Assembly: GCA_019359375.1 (NCBI GenBank) | Contig: JAHHHL010000022.1 | Coordinates: 48,445-112,444 of the forward strand | Direction: 5' to 3' | Length of the DNA stretch: 64,000 nucleotides | Source of the DNA: Lyngbya sp. HA4199-MV5 | GTDB lineage: Bacteria > Cyanobacteriota > Cyanobacteriia > Leptolyngbyales > Leptolyngbyaceae | Shown here: piece after piece, positions 43,222-51,684 of the stretch | Numbering within the stretch: the first letter of the stretch is position 1 | Layout of the letters: each line of letters starts with the position of its first letter | Translations under genes and position numbers: made by a program | Notes under the pieces: model-generated | The model's database searches: none | Seen by the model: the letters and a program-made list of their open reading frames with translations, nothing else | Told to the model about the DNA's origin: nothing

Positions 43222-43807
43222 ACAAGACACTCAACGGGTCAAGGCTCTGCGGTTTGCTCATCGCCTGTGGAGTTTCACCATCGACCCTCGCAACTTGGTC
43301 TTCATTGATGAAACTGGCATCCATCTGGCAATGACTCGCTTGTATGGTCGCGCCCCCATCGGCGAACGCTTGTATGACAGTGAGACTCCCGGCGCTCAAG
43401 GAAAGAATATCTCATTGATTGCCGGTATGAGTATGGATGGCTTGATTGCCACCATGAGCATCATTGGCAGCGTCAATACCGACGTGTTCTTGTTTTACAT
43501 TCAAGAGATTCTGATTCCGCAATTGTGGGTAGGAGCGATTATTGTGATGGATAACTTACCGGTGCATCATGCTGTAGTGGTACGAGAGGCAATTGAAGCG
43601 GTGGGAGCACAGGTGGTGTTCTTGCCACCTTATTCTCCCGACCTTTCACCGATTGAGTTATGTTGGTCAAAACTCAAGCAACTGCTGCGTTCGGTCAAGG
43701 CTCGCACGCATGAAGCACTCGATCAAGCTTTAACCAAGATCATCAACGAGTGCATTTCCGCTGATGATGCCCTTGGTTGGTTCGCTCACTGTGGCTTATT
43801 CATCTAA
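43151..43807 (+). CDS. IS630-family transposase, second frame (DDE catalytic)
   Basis: Carries the DDE catalytic triad: Asp in LVFIDETGIH, Asp in IIVMDNLPVHH, and Glu in LSPIELCWSKLK. The true product is a fusion made by frameshifting from the first frame near 43200; the start shown is only the open-frame limit. All catalytic residues are present, so the element could still be active. Confidence 0.85.
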   Translation: MSRRCNRLCASSSSASKKTLIAAEQDTQRVKALRFAHRLWSFTIDPRNLVFIDETGIHLAMTRLYGRAPIGERLYDSETPGAQGKNISLIAGMSMDGLIATMSIIGSVNTDVFLFYIQEILIPQLWVGAIIVMDNLPVHHAVVVREAIEAVGAQVVFLPPYSPDLSPIELCWSKLKQLLRSVKARTHEALDQALTKIINECISADDALGWFAHCGLFI

Positions 43808-43954
43808 GAACCGCTGTAAGTTTGTCTTGGAAGTTCGCTCAACGCCAAGAAAGTAGTGCTTTCTGCTCATGTCTTCAATAATAGTAACAAGACAAAACTG
43901 GGGTTACAGTTACGGTAAAGTACGAGAGTCGCGACTGCGGGCATCCCTGCTGCC

Positions 43955-45310
43955 ATGGGCAAAGGTCTACACCAACTCTCTAGCCCGAAAGGCTCACTGC
44001 TATTTGGCAATACCTTTGACTTTGCCAGAGATCCACTCAGCTTTTTGACCGCTTGTGCCTCAGGCTATGGGGAAATTGTACCCCTACGGTTTCTTTTTTC
44101 TTCAGCTTGCCTGCTCACCCAGGCGCAGCACATTGAGCAAGTCCTGAAGCAACCGGAACTGTTCACTAAAAACACACCCGCCTGGAAAGCTGTGCGTAGT
44201 CTGGTTGGTGAGGGACTGCTTACCAGCGAAGGTGCCTTTTGGGCGCGTCAGCGTCGGCTCATGCAACCTGTGTTCCATCAACAGCGCATCGCTGCCTATG
44301 GCGAGACGATGGTACTCTACGCTGAACGCATGCTGCAAATCTGGCAGGACGGCGAAGTGCGTGATGTCCATCAAGACATGATGCAGTTGACGTTAAACAT
44401 TGTCACAAAGACGTTGTTTAATGTGGATATGACAGGCGTGGCAGCACAAACCGTTGCCCAGACGTTAGAGGTGGCGATGGAGTGGTTTTTCAGTCGCCGT
44501 AAACAAGCGTTTCTGCCCCTCACTGGCTTGCCGACCACCATCAATCGTCGCTACAAGCAAGCACTCCAGACGATGGATCAGACCATTTATGCGCTGATTC
44601 AGCAACGCCGTCAGAGTGGTGATGATCCAGGCGATCTACTGTCCCTGTTGTTGCAGGCTCAAGATGAAGACGGCAGCCGAATGAGCGATCGCCAGTTGCG
44701 GGATGAACTGACCACGTTGATGCTGGCAGGGCATGAAACGACAGCAAATGCGCTGTCCTGGGTCTGGATGCTGTTGGCACAACACCCCACCGTCGAAAGT
44801 AAGTTAGTCAGCGAGTTGCAAGCGGTGCTGGGCGATCGCCCCCCCACTCTGGCAGACCTGCCTCAGCTCCGCTACACCGAGCAAATTATCAAAGAAGCGC
44901 TGCGGCTGTATCCACCTCTCTTTTCGCTGGCACGTTCCCCGATTCAAGACTGTGAGTTGGCTGGCTATCACATTCCAGCTAGATACATTCTCATCTTTAG
45001 CCCCTGGGTGATGCATCGGAGTGCGCGTTATTTCACCGACCCACTGCAATTTCAGCCCGAACGTTGGGAGCACGACCTGGAAAAACAGTTGCCGAAGGGA
45101 GTATACTTTCCGTTTGGCGAGGGATCCCGCATTTGTATGGGTAGGAGCTTTGCCCTCATGGAAGCGGTCTTGTTACTCGCCACCATTGCCCAAAAATACC
45201 AGCTCCTACTCTTGCCCGATCAGCCGCTGACACCCTTGCCATCCATGACCCTTCGCCCAAAAGCAGGCATCATCATCCGGGTAACGAAGCGCACAAAGGT
45301 CAATAGCTGA
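43955..45310 (+). CDS. Cytochrome P450
   Basis: A 451-residue soluble P450. I-helix oxygen motif LTTLMLAGHETTANALSW, K-helix EALRLYPPLFSLAR, PERW, and the haem-binding FPFGEGSRICMGRSFALME with the cysteine ligand. It resembles bacterial CYP110/120-like fatty-acid or terpenoid hydroxylases; substrate not deducible. No redox partner gene nearby. ATG 43955. Confidence 0.92.
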   Translation: MGKGLHQLSSPKGSLLFGNTFDFARDPLSFLTACASGYGEIVPLRFLFSSACLLTQAQHIEQVLKQPELFTKNTPAWKAVRSLVGEGLLTSEGAFWARQRRLMQPVFHQQRIAAYGETMVLYAERMLQIWQDGEVRDVHQDMMQLTLNIVTKTLFNVDMTGVAAQTVAQTLEVAMEWFFSRRKQAFLPLTGLPTTINRRYKQALQTMDQTIYALIQQRRQSGDDPGDLLSLLLQAQDEDGSRMSDRQLRDELTTLMLAGHETTANALSWVWMLLAQHPTVESKLVSELQAVLGDRPPTLADLPQLRYTEQIIKEALRLYPPLFSLARSPIQDCELAGYHIPARYILIFSPWVMHRSARYFTDPLQFQPERWEHDLEKQLPKGVYFPFGEGSRICMGRSFALMEAVLLLATIAQKYQLLLLPDQPLTPLPSMTLRPKAGIIIRVTKRTKVNS

Positions 45311-45372
45311 TTGGTTGATTGCAGTGATGACTTAGGCGCTCATGAGCCCATCATTGAGAAATACCAGGCTCT

Positions 45373-45637
45373 TACAGCCGTTTTCGCTTGCATACCAGAG
45401 GTGTGGTTCTGGCAGGATAGGGGGTTTACGCTGTATCGCTTGCGTGAAACAGGGTACGATCGGCTTGACCACACTGAAATTCCTGAATTGGCAGGGCTGA
45501 ACGTTGAATTGCTGATCCGCTGTGCGTTGATGTGTAAAACTTCCAGGCTGGAAACTTCCAGGCTGGAGGCAACGCGCGAGTTCCGCAATGGAATTCAGGG
45601 GAGCGATAAAGCCTATCCCCCTTCTGCCGGAGGCTAA
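45373..45637 (+). pseudogene. Truncated Uma2 family gene, 5' end replaced by an IS630-type terminus
   Basis: PEVWFWQDRGFTLYRLRETG, YDRLDHTEIPELAGLNVELL and IRCALM are the C-terminal third of a Uma2 protein. Just upstream is TACAGCCGTTTTCGCTTGCAT, matching the end of the MITE at 46108, so the front of the gene was lost at a mobile-element junction. CTTCCAGGCTGGAA is then duplicated in tandem (about 45540-45567). Confidence 0.65.
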
Positions 45638-45725
45638 CTTTATCAAGCTGTTGATTAATTTCCCGGATACGCTCACTTAAATCCACGGCTTTCTTCCCTA
45701 AAACTTCCCCAAGAGTGATCAACAA
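45594..45725 (-). pseudogene. Relic of a cyanobacterial tyrosine integrase N-terminus
   Basis: LSERIREINQQLDKVSLRQK and GDRLYRS resemble the first 35 residues of cyanobacterial phage-type integrases (ERIxxxNxxL...GDRLxLRxTLPPKPGS). The frame then runs into the antisense of the Uma2 relic. Only the N-terminal stub remains; identification rests on pattern alone. Confidence 0.4.
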
Positions 45726-45786
45726 TCACCTCGAATCACCTTAAAAAAGCTGCGTTGAAGAAGTTTGGGTAGTTTCAGAGAAAAGA

Positions 45787-45917
45787 CTAGGGGCTGTCAT
45801 CAATTACGACTACACATTACTTGCAGCAAGGTCTCCAGCCCCTAGCCTGATGTGTTGGGACGGGCGTAACACTGCTGATACTGCAACGTTTTGGATCTAA
45901 TTGATGACACGCCCTAG
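45787..45917 (+). mobile_element. 131-bp CTAG-ended MITE-like element, copy E
   Basis: The best-preserved copy: CTAGGGGCTGTCATCAATTA to TAATTGATGACACGCCCTAG. It ends 10 bp from the 3' end of tRNA-Ser. Confidence 0.9.
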
Positions 45918-45927
45918 AAGCCAGAAA

Positions 45928-46019
45928 CGGAGAGAGAGGGATTCGAACCCTCGGTACGGTCTTACGATTCGTACAACAGATTAGCAATCTGCCGCTTTCG
46001 ACCACTCAGCCATCTCTCC
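45928..46019 (-). tRNA. tRNA-Ser (anticodon GCU)
   Basis: Complement begins GGAGAGATGGCTGAGTGGTC, has anticodon loop TTGCTAA, a long class-II variable arm, T arm GAGGGTTCGAATCCCTC and acceptor TCTCTCC with discriminator G. Reads serine codons AGC/AGU. CCA is not encoded. Confidence 0.96.
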
Positions 46020-46107
46020 AAGCTTGCTTTAAGCAATGGAACATTATGATAGCAGATCTCGCTCTCACCATACCAGCGTTGCGCGATCGCTTTTGTCACG
46101 ATCTCCT

Positions 46108-46238
46108 TACAGCCGTTTTCGTTTGCATAAGCCACATCAAAGAGTGTGAGCGTCTCGCTCACGCACGCGAGCAAGATGTGAGTGCAAAGCACTCGCTACG
46201 CGCACGCACTGTGGCTTACCCATCTGAGCATTGCTGTA
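46108..46238. mobile_element. IS630-related MITE, 131 bp
   Basis: Left end TACAGCCGTTTTCG with TAAGCCACA; right end TACAGCAATGCTCA with TAAGCCACA on the complement, and TA at both borders. The same end motifs flank the IS630-type element at 42779, so this is likely a non-autonomous derivative. The middle has GTGAGCG-TCTCGCTCAC and GCAAAGCACTC-type hairpins, no ORF. Confidence 0.8.
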
Positions 46239-46329
46239 AGACACCGAATCCAAAATAAAAGGGCGCAGGCATTACGATGCTGCACCCTCTCACCCGAAAA
46301 TTTTCACATTAAAACTGGCATCTCGCCAA

Positions 46330-47439
46330 TCAGCAGATTGCTAGCGTCGCAAACGATAACAAGCCTGCAATGATATAAAACGCCGCCACAATGCGAGTTT
46401 CAGACCAACCGGAAAGCTCCAGGTGGTTGTGATAGGGAGACATCTTGAAAAAGCGCTTACCAATCCCGTCTGGTCCTTTCGTTGCCTTGTAATAGCCTAC
46501 CTGAATCATCACCGAAAGGGTTTCTACCAGGAAAAGACCACTCAGGATCAGGAGTGCAAAGAGGCTATTGGTCATCAGCGCCACAGCAGCCAGTGCGCCA
46601 CCTAGCGCCGTAGACCCCGTGTTGCCCATAAACACACGCGCTGGGTTACGGTTGTGTAGCAAAAAGCCCAGACAGCCACCGCTGAGGCAGGCGCAAAACA
46701 GCATAAGTTCCGGTGAGGTGGGTGCAACTAAGGCACCTAAACCCAGAAGCGCGATCGCCACCGTGCCACCCGCCAAACCGTCGACACCATCCGTCAGATT
46801 CGTCGCATTGCTTTCTGCCGCCAGGACAAAGATCGCAACGACCCAGAACAGCGCTCCCAAGGGTAACATCAGCCCAAACGGTAAGGCGATGGTCGTAATC
46901 GTGGCAGGCTGAGTCCAGGCAAGCCAGAGGCAAAACAGCGCGCCTACACCCATTTGCAGAAGCAACTTCATCCGAGGGGTGATGCCTTTGTTAGAACAGC
47001 CCCGAATAATTTGCCAATCGTCAATCCAGCCGATCGCGCCATAGGCAAACGTCACCGCAGAAACCGCCACAACGGGAGGGGCGAAGCCAGACCACACATT
47101 GGCTACCAGAAGGGCTACTGGCAGAAAGAAGATGCCACCCATCGTGGGCGTACCCGCTTTCTTCAGGTGGGACTTGGGACCATCTTCGCGGATGACCTGA
47201 CCCGCTTTGAGCGCTCTGAGCAACGGCACGACCCAAAAGCCCAGTGCTGCCGCCGCCACTGCACAAAACCAGAAGGGCAGCGTCAGAGAGAAGACCTGCG
47301 CCAGCGATCGTCCCGCGACTTCATCGGCAATGATAGCAAAGGTACTTAGCCCCACTGCCAGCAGAACGAATAGCCGCATCCCCGAAAGCGTTAACGTTTG
47401 AGTTGAAAATAACTTAGCGTCCACGAAACCCTCATTCAC
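46330..47439 (-). CDS. mraY: MraY, phospho-MurNAc-pentapeptide translocase
   Basis: A 369-residue membrane protein with about ten helices. GPKSHLKKAGTPTMGGIFFL, the Asp-rich SNATNLTDGVDGLAGG, FMGNTGSTALGGALAAVA and the C-terminal MSPYHNHLELSGWSETRIV are the MraY signatures. It transfers phospho-MurNAc-pentapeptide to undecaprenyl phosphate to make lipid I. The N-terminal 30 residues are a variable extension. ATG or an alternative start near 47439. Confidence 0.95.
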   Translation of the reverse strand: MNEGFVDAKLFSTQTLTLSGMRLFVLLAVGLSTFAIIADEVAGRSLAQVFSLTLPFWFCAVAAAALGFWVVPLLRALKAGQVIREDGPKSHLKKAGTPTMGGIFFLPVALLVANVWSGFAPPVVAVSAVTFAYGAIGWIDDWQIIRGCSNKGITPRMKLLLQMGVGALFCLWLAWTQPATITTIALPFGLMLPLGALFWVVAIFVLAAESNATNLTDGVDGLAGGTVAIALLGLGALVAPTSPELMLFCACLSGGCLGFLLHNRNPARVFMGNTGSTALGGALAAVALMTNSLFALLILSGLFLVETLSVMIQVGYYKATKGPDGIGKRFFKMSPYHNHLELSGWSETRIVAAFYIIAGLLSFATLAIC

Positions 47440-47522
47440 TCCACACTACACACACGCGCTCACTGTCAAACTTTGATCTAGCTTTGGGCGCAAGCAACTA
47501 CAGGCATCTCAGCCTCACAGCC

Positions 47523-47762
47523 CTAGTCTTCTAGCTCCAAATCATCATCATCGTCATCAATATCAAAGCTGTTGTCTTCACCTGCCATCAGGTCATTCAG
47601 CTCTTCGCCATCAGCCTCAAGGTAGCCAGCATCCTGACTATCGCGTGCCAGCAAGCGACCCGTGTTTTCAAGCCAGTCTAGAATAGACACTTCTTGCTTG
47701 AGTGGGATCACAGCGGCTCGTTGGCTACGGGGTTCTTCACGAAGAGAGGGATTATAAGTCAT
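47523..47762 (-). CDS. DUF3134 family protein
   Basis: A 79-residue acidic protein, MTYNPSLREEPRSQRAAVIP, then LKQEVSILDWLENTGRLLAR and a poly-Asp/Glu tail. The pattern matches the cyanobacterial DUF3134 family. Function unknown. It is upstream of mraY on the same strand (gap about 83 bp), possibly co-transcribed. Confidence 0.8.
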   Translation of the reverse strand: MTYNPSLREEPRSQRAAVIPLKQEVSILDWLENTGRLLARDSQDAGYLEADGEELNDLMAGEDNSFDIDDDDDDLELED

Positions 47763-48040
47763 ACGTTCTTAGAGTGGTTTCAGCCATACGATCGGTACTA
47801 TTCAAATCTTAGCCATAATCGGACGACATCTCCGACCTTTACGGACGAAACAACCAGAGTGTATCACCATAGAGAGAAATTGCAAGAGTTTTTTCACGCC
47901 CTCGCACCGGATCTTTAGTCTTGTGAACTTCAGTACTGTGGCAGTCGATCGTGGCATCACTATAGGTTAAGTTTCACCTTCTCTATCTCGTTATCCGTAA
48001 AAAGCCCTCACTTAAATTGTTCCCCTGGAGAGCCGTAAAC

Positions 48041-48625
48041 ATGATTGGTAAAGCAGCTTTACTCAGCGCGATCGCTGGTACAAATCGTGGCTTATTGGCA
48101 ACCGATCGTGATCGACAGGCGATCGGGGTTGCCATCGCCCAGCTAGAAGACCGCAACCCCACCCCTCGCCCGATCGAAACACCGGCCCTGCTAGAAGGCG
48201 ATTGGCGGCTCCTCTACACCACCAGCCAGGAGCTTTTGGGCATCGATCGCATCCCATTCGCCAAACTGGGGCAGATCTATCAGTCCATTCGGGTTGCCGA
48301 CAAAAAAATCTACAACATCGCTGAAATTAGCGGTCTACCCTATCTCGATGGTCTCATCAGTGTCGCCGCTCGTTTTAATCCAGCGTCCGATCGACGGGTA
48401 GAGGTCAAATTTGAACGAGCCATTTTTGGACTAACACGGCTGATTGGCTACCAGTCGCCCGATCGCTTCATTCAAGACATCGAAGCTGGCAAAAAATTCC
48501 CGGCGATCGATTTTGGCATTGAGAATCGCGATCGGCAGGGCTGGCTCGACATCACTTATCTCGACGACGACATGCGGATTGGACGAGGGAATGAAGGCAG
48601 TGTGTTTGTGCTCTCGAAGAAGTGA
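48041..48625 (+). CDS. PAP/fibrillin family (plastid lipid-associated) protein
   Basis: About 194 residues from the ATG (MIGKAALLSAIAGTNRGLLA). LLEGDWRLLYTTSQELLGID and the final WLDITYLDDDMRIGRGNEGSVFVLSK are the fibrillin/PAP lipocalin-like signature. These proteins associate with thylakoid lipids and plastoglobule-like bodies and help under light stress. An upstream TTG in frame is possible but less likely. Confidence 0.88.
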   Translation: MIGKAALLSAIAGTNRGLLATDRDRQAIGVAIAQLEDRNPTPRPIETPALLEGDWRLLYTTSQELLGIDRIPFAKLGQIYQSIRVADKKIYNIAEISGLPYLDGLISVAARFNPASDRRVEVKFERAIFGLTRLIGYQSPDRFIQDIEAGKKFPAIDFGIENRDRQGWLDITYLDDDMRIGRGNEGSVFVLSKK

Positions 48626-48627
48626 GG

Positions 48628-48732
48628 AGAGAGGAGTGAGGAGTGAGAAAGTTTTGGGTTTTGAGTTATTCAGCGGTCAGTTTTTTATCCTTCATCCTTC
48701 ATCCCCCATCCCCCTCCTCGCCTTCAACTCTT
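48628..48732. repeat. Low-complexity spacer
   Basis: GAGGAGAGAGGAGTGAGGAGTGAG and TTCATCCTTCATCCCCCATCC runs before the next gene; the similar CCTCACCCCTCACCCC run just after the chosen start is translated as PSPLTPHPSPP. Confidence 0.6.
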
Positions 48733-49590
48733 ATGATCAAAACACTTTACCCCTCACCCCTCACCCCTCACCCCTCTCCTCCCCTCCGTCTGTCTCAATC
48801 GCAGCTAAACCGTCTCGCTGCCTGCCCACGTAAGTTTCAGCATACAGACTTGGAGCAGTTGGCAGCACCGAGTGAACCCGATCAGCAGGAGCGACAAACC
48901 CAGGGCACGCGGTTTCACTTATTGATGCAGCAGTGGCTGTTGGGTCTGCCTGTAGAAGCGCTGGTGCAAGAAGATCCTCAGCTTCAGTCGTGGTTTGATG
49001 CGTTTATCGCAGTCGCTCCTAAGATTCTGACGTTAGGGGACGATCGCACTATCTGGGGACAAAGCGAACACTCGCGCACACTGGCATTTGAAGGCTATTT
49101 GCTCACGGTGGTGTATGACTTGTTGCTTGCCAACGGACAGCAGGCGCAAATTTTAGATTGGAAAACCTATCCCCGACCTCAGAACCCACGCTACCTATTG
49201 CAAAATTGGCAAACGCGGCTCTATCCCTTTGTGCTGGCAGAAACCAGCGATTATGATCCTGACCACATCGCCATGATCTACTGGTTTTTTGAGTCAGGTG
49301 AGCAAGCCCCAGAAGCTCGACGCTTTAGCAATGCCTACGATCGCAGCCAGCATGAGCAAACCCGCAAAGATCTCACTCATTTATTAGCCCAATTAACAGG
49401 TTGGCTTGAGCACTATCAGAGCGGTGAACCCTTCCCGCAAGTGCCCGTGGAATCGAAGGAATGCGATCGCTGTAGCTTTGCTATCCGGTGCGATCGGGTC
49501 ACTCTTCAGGATCATGTGTCGCAGACTCAAAGCGATCCAGCCAATGTCTCGTTACCCAAGCTTGCTGATATTCAAGAAGTCTCGTTATGA
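48733..49590 (+). CDS. PD-(D/E)XK superfamily (RecB-like) nuclease-domain protein
   Basis: From ATG 48733, 285 residues. LSQSQLNRLAACPRKFQHTD is the RecB-type opening with a first cysteine; GTRFHLLMQQWLLG and the core AQILDWKTYPRP hold the Asp-x-Lys nuclease motif; the C-terminal SKECDRCSFAIRCDR supplies the three cysteines that, with the first, could form a 4Fe-4S cluster as in AddB/Cas4-like proteins. Probably a DNA nuclease in repair. Its first residues are low-complexity repeat translation. Confidence 0.82.
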   Translation: MIKTLYPSPLTPHPSPPLRLSQSQLNRLAACPRKFQHTDLEQLAAPSEPDQQERQTQGTRFHLLMQQWLLGLPVEALVQEDPQLQSWFDAFIAVAPKILTLGDDRTIWGQSEHSRTLAFEGYLLTVVYDLLLANGQQAQILDWKTYPRPQNPRYLLQNWQTRLYPFVLAETSDYDPDHIAMIYWFFESGEQAPEARRFSNAYDRSQHEQTRKDLTHLLAQLTGWLEHYQSGEPFPQVPVESKECDRCSFAIRCDRVTLQDHVSQTQSDPANVSLPKLADIQEVSL

Positions 49591-49705
49591 GGTGTGAGGA
49601 ATGAAGTTAGCGCTTTCTTACCGAAGTAGACGGCGATGCGCTTTTTGGGTCTGTGTACGGCTACGATACGAGCAGATTGATGTGCAGTAGGGACATGTAA
49701 ACCTT

Positions 49706-50779
49706 ATGCCTGAGTATCGTCGGTACACGCCAGCAGAGGGTCTTCGACAAAACCGACCTCACCTTCACCGTCGCGCCGCAGTCTGGAAATGGGTTCGCTG
49801 GCTACTGGTTGGTCTTGTCCTGCTTGGTTTAGCGGCTTATGCCAGCATTCAGCTCAGTCCCTACCCGAAAGCGCTTTTGATTCGGTATGGCTTTGACAAG
49901 GGTGCGGTTGAGATCTCGCAGAAGCTTGAGAAGCATGTGCCTCCTGGTGTCAACGCGATTCTTAATGAACCGTACCGTGCGAATGATCAAGATGCGCTGC
50001 TCGACGTGTTTTATCCACAAACCCTCCAGTCTTCGGATCAGGTTCTCCCAACGATCGTCTGGGTGCATGGCGGAGCCTGGATTTCTGGCAACAAAAGCCA
50101 TGTGGCAAATTATCTGAAGATTCTTGCGTCTCACGGCTACACGGCGGTTGGGGTTGGGTATTCGATCGCGCCGGGGCACCAATATCCCACGCCACTATTC
50201 CAGATCAACGATGCTCTCCAATATCTTCAACAGCAGGCAAAGCGCCTCCATATTGATACGAACCGTTTTGTGTTGGCAGGCGATTCGGCGGGTGCTCAGA
50301 TGGCATCACAAATGGCTGCGATCGTCACAAACCCTGCTTATGCAAAGACGATAGGCATTCGACCCGCATTGCAGCCAGGTCAACTCAAAGCAACCCTCCT
50401 AAATTGTGGTGCCTACGATCCCAAAAGCGTGAACTATAACGGCTCGTTCGGCTCCTTTCTCAAAACGGTGATGTGGTCATACTCAGGCACGAAAGCTTTT
50501 TTGACGGATCCAGCCTTTCAAAGCTTTGCAGTCATCAACTACGTCACTAAAAATTTCCCGCCTTCGTTTATTACGACTGGCAACGCCGATCCCCTTGCGC
50601 CTCAATCAGTCGCCCTAGCCAAAAAACTGACACAAGCAGGCGTGCGAACCGATACGTTGTTCTACCCCAACGACCACACGCCACCGTTAGAACACGAATA
50701 CCAGTTCAATCTTGACCTTGCAGATGGGCAACAGGCACTAAAGCGAATCCTCGCATTCCTGGGTACAGCACTAAAGTAA
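49706..50779 (+). CDS. Membrane-anchored alpha/beta hydrolase (HSL type)
   Basis: A 357-residue protein with an N-terminal membrane helix (WLLVGLVLLGLAAYASIQLS), then VWVHGGAWISGNK (oxyanion-hole HGG), FVLAGDSAGAQMASQMA with the nucleophile Ser, FITTGNADPLAP (Asp) and NDHTPPLEHEYQF (His). The HGGxW and GDSAG motifs place it in the hormone-sensitive-lipase/carboxylesterase group. Natural ester substrate unknown. Confidence 0.88.
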   Translation: MPEYRRYTPAEGLRQNRPHLHRRAAVWKWVRWLLVGLVLLGLAAYASIQLSPYPKALLIRYGFDKGAVEISQKLEKHVPPGVNAILNEPYRANDQDALLDVFYPQTLQSSDQVLPTIVWVHGGAWISGNKSHVANYLKILASHGYTAVGVGYSIAPGHQYPTPLFQINDALQYLQQQAKRLHIDTNRFVLAGDSAGAQMASQMAAIVTNPAYAKTIGIRPALQPGQLKATLLNCGAYDPKSVNYNGSFGSFLKTVMWSYSGTKAFLTDPAFQSFAVINYVTKNFPPSFITTGNADPLAPQSVALAKKLTQAGVRTDTLFYPNDHTPPLEHEYQFNLDLADGQQALKRILAFLGTALK

Positions 50780-50788
50780 GCTTGCTCT

Positions 50789-51364
50789 ATGACCGACCTT
50801 GCAAAACCCTCTGAAGAGCCTCAATTGGCGATCGATGTCCGCGAGATGGAAATCGATGATCTTGCGCCTGTCTTCCACCTGGGCGAAACCCTCTTTACCA
50901 GCGACCTGTATCCCTACATCTACCGCACCTGGGATCAATGGGAAGTGATTGGGCTATACAACACCGACCCAGAATACTGCCTGGTGGCTGAAGTGGAAGA
51001 TCAACTGGCGGGCTTCATTCTCGGCACCATTATCAACAAAGCCTCCTGGACGTATGGCTACATCATCTGGCTGGGCGTGAATCCTGCCTTCCATCGACGC
51101 GGCATTGCCGACAAACTGGTGGATAAACTTGTTGAGCGTATGATTGACGACGGCGCACGGTTCATGATGGTAGATACTGACCCGGAAAATACGCCCGCGC
51201 TCAAGTTTTTTGCCCGCAAAGGCTTTGGCAATATGCGAAAGCACGTCTACCTATCGATGAACCTGAGCAAGCACGAATACTACGGCAAACTCATCGCCTA
51301 CGAACGCGAAAAAGCCGAACGCCAGGTCTGGAAACGCCCCAAGAAGCGATCGCCCAAAGCTTAA
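50789..51364 (+). CDS. GNAT-family N-acetyltransferase
   Basis: A 191-residue protein. IDVREMEIDDLAPVFHLGET, then the acetyl-CoA loop LGVNPAFHRRGIADKLVDKL (Rxx(G/A) motif HRRGIA) and DTDPENTPALKFFARKGFG. RimI-like. It starts 10 bp after the hydrolase gene ends, so they probably form one operon. The target is not deducible. Confidence 0.88.
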   Translation: MTDLAKPSEEPQLAIDVREMEIDDLAPVFHLGETLFTSDLYPYIYRTWDQWEVIGLYNTDPEYCLVAEVEDQLAGFILGTIINKASWTYGYIIWLGVNPAFHRRGIADKLVDKLVERMIDDGARFMMVDTDPENTPALKFFARKGFGNMRKHVYLSMNLSKHEYYGKLIAYEREKAERQVWKRPKKRSPKA

Positions 51365-51399
51365 GTTTCGATTCGTCCCAACCCTAAGTGGAGGTTTGA

Positions 51400-51612
51400 A
51401 TGATGAAGCCTGACTTTAGTGCTATGACTCGCAAGGAGTTACGGGCTTATTTGCTGACCCATCGGGACGATCGAGACGCTTTTTATGCCTATGTCGATCG
51501 ATCGGAAGTCAAAGCCAATTGGATCGAGTTTCCGCCTGTGCAATCGATGGATGAGCTAAAGAATTTCCCTGAGTTTTTTGAAAAAGTGCGACGCAACGGT
51601 ACAGATGCTTGA
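51400..51612 (+). CDS. Small conserved protein (DUF6887-like)
   Basis: A 70-residue protein, MMKPDFSAMTRKELRAYLLT then HRDDRDAFYAYVDR and NWIEFPPVQSMDELKNFPEF. The MTRxELRAYxLxHRDD motif recurs in small cyanobacterial proteins grouped as DUF6887; function unknown. Preceded by GTGGAGGTTTG as RBS. Confidence 0.7.
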   Translation: MMKPDFSAMTRKELRAYLLTHRDDRDAFYAYVDRSEVKANWIEFPPVQSMDELKNFPEFFEKVRRNGTDA

Positions 51613-51684
51613 AAGGGCTTAGCTCAAGCGCCCTTTTACGTGAGCGATCGCCCAAAGCTTAATGTATTAAGTCGCAAGTTACTA

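Larger units (their letters stand above)
42779..43818 (+). mobile_element. IS630-type insertion sequence
   Basis: Bounded by TA on each side. Left end TACAGCGGTTATTGC with TAAGCCACA 21 bp in; right end reads TACAGCGGTTCTTAG with TAAGCCACA on the complement, so the inverted termini are about 30 bp with matches at both parts. About 1040 bp in all, with two overlapping transposase frames. TA duplication is the IS630/Tc1 rule. Confidence 0.88.

Noticed and set aside
33167..45310. Prophage
   Set aside because: No capsid, portal, terminase or tail genes; only an IS, MITEs and a possible integrase stub.
45962..46192. Minus-strand open frame across tRNA-Ser and the IS630-type MITE
   Set aside because: It is an accidental frame reading through a tRNA gene and inverted repeats.
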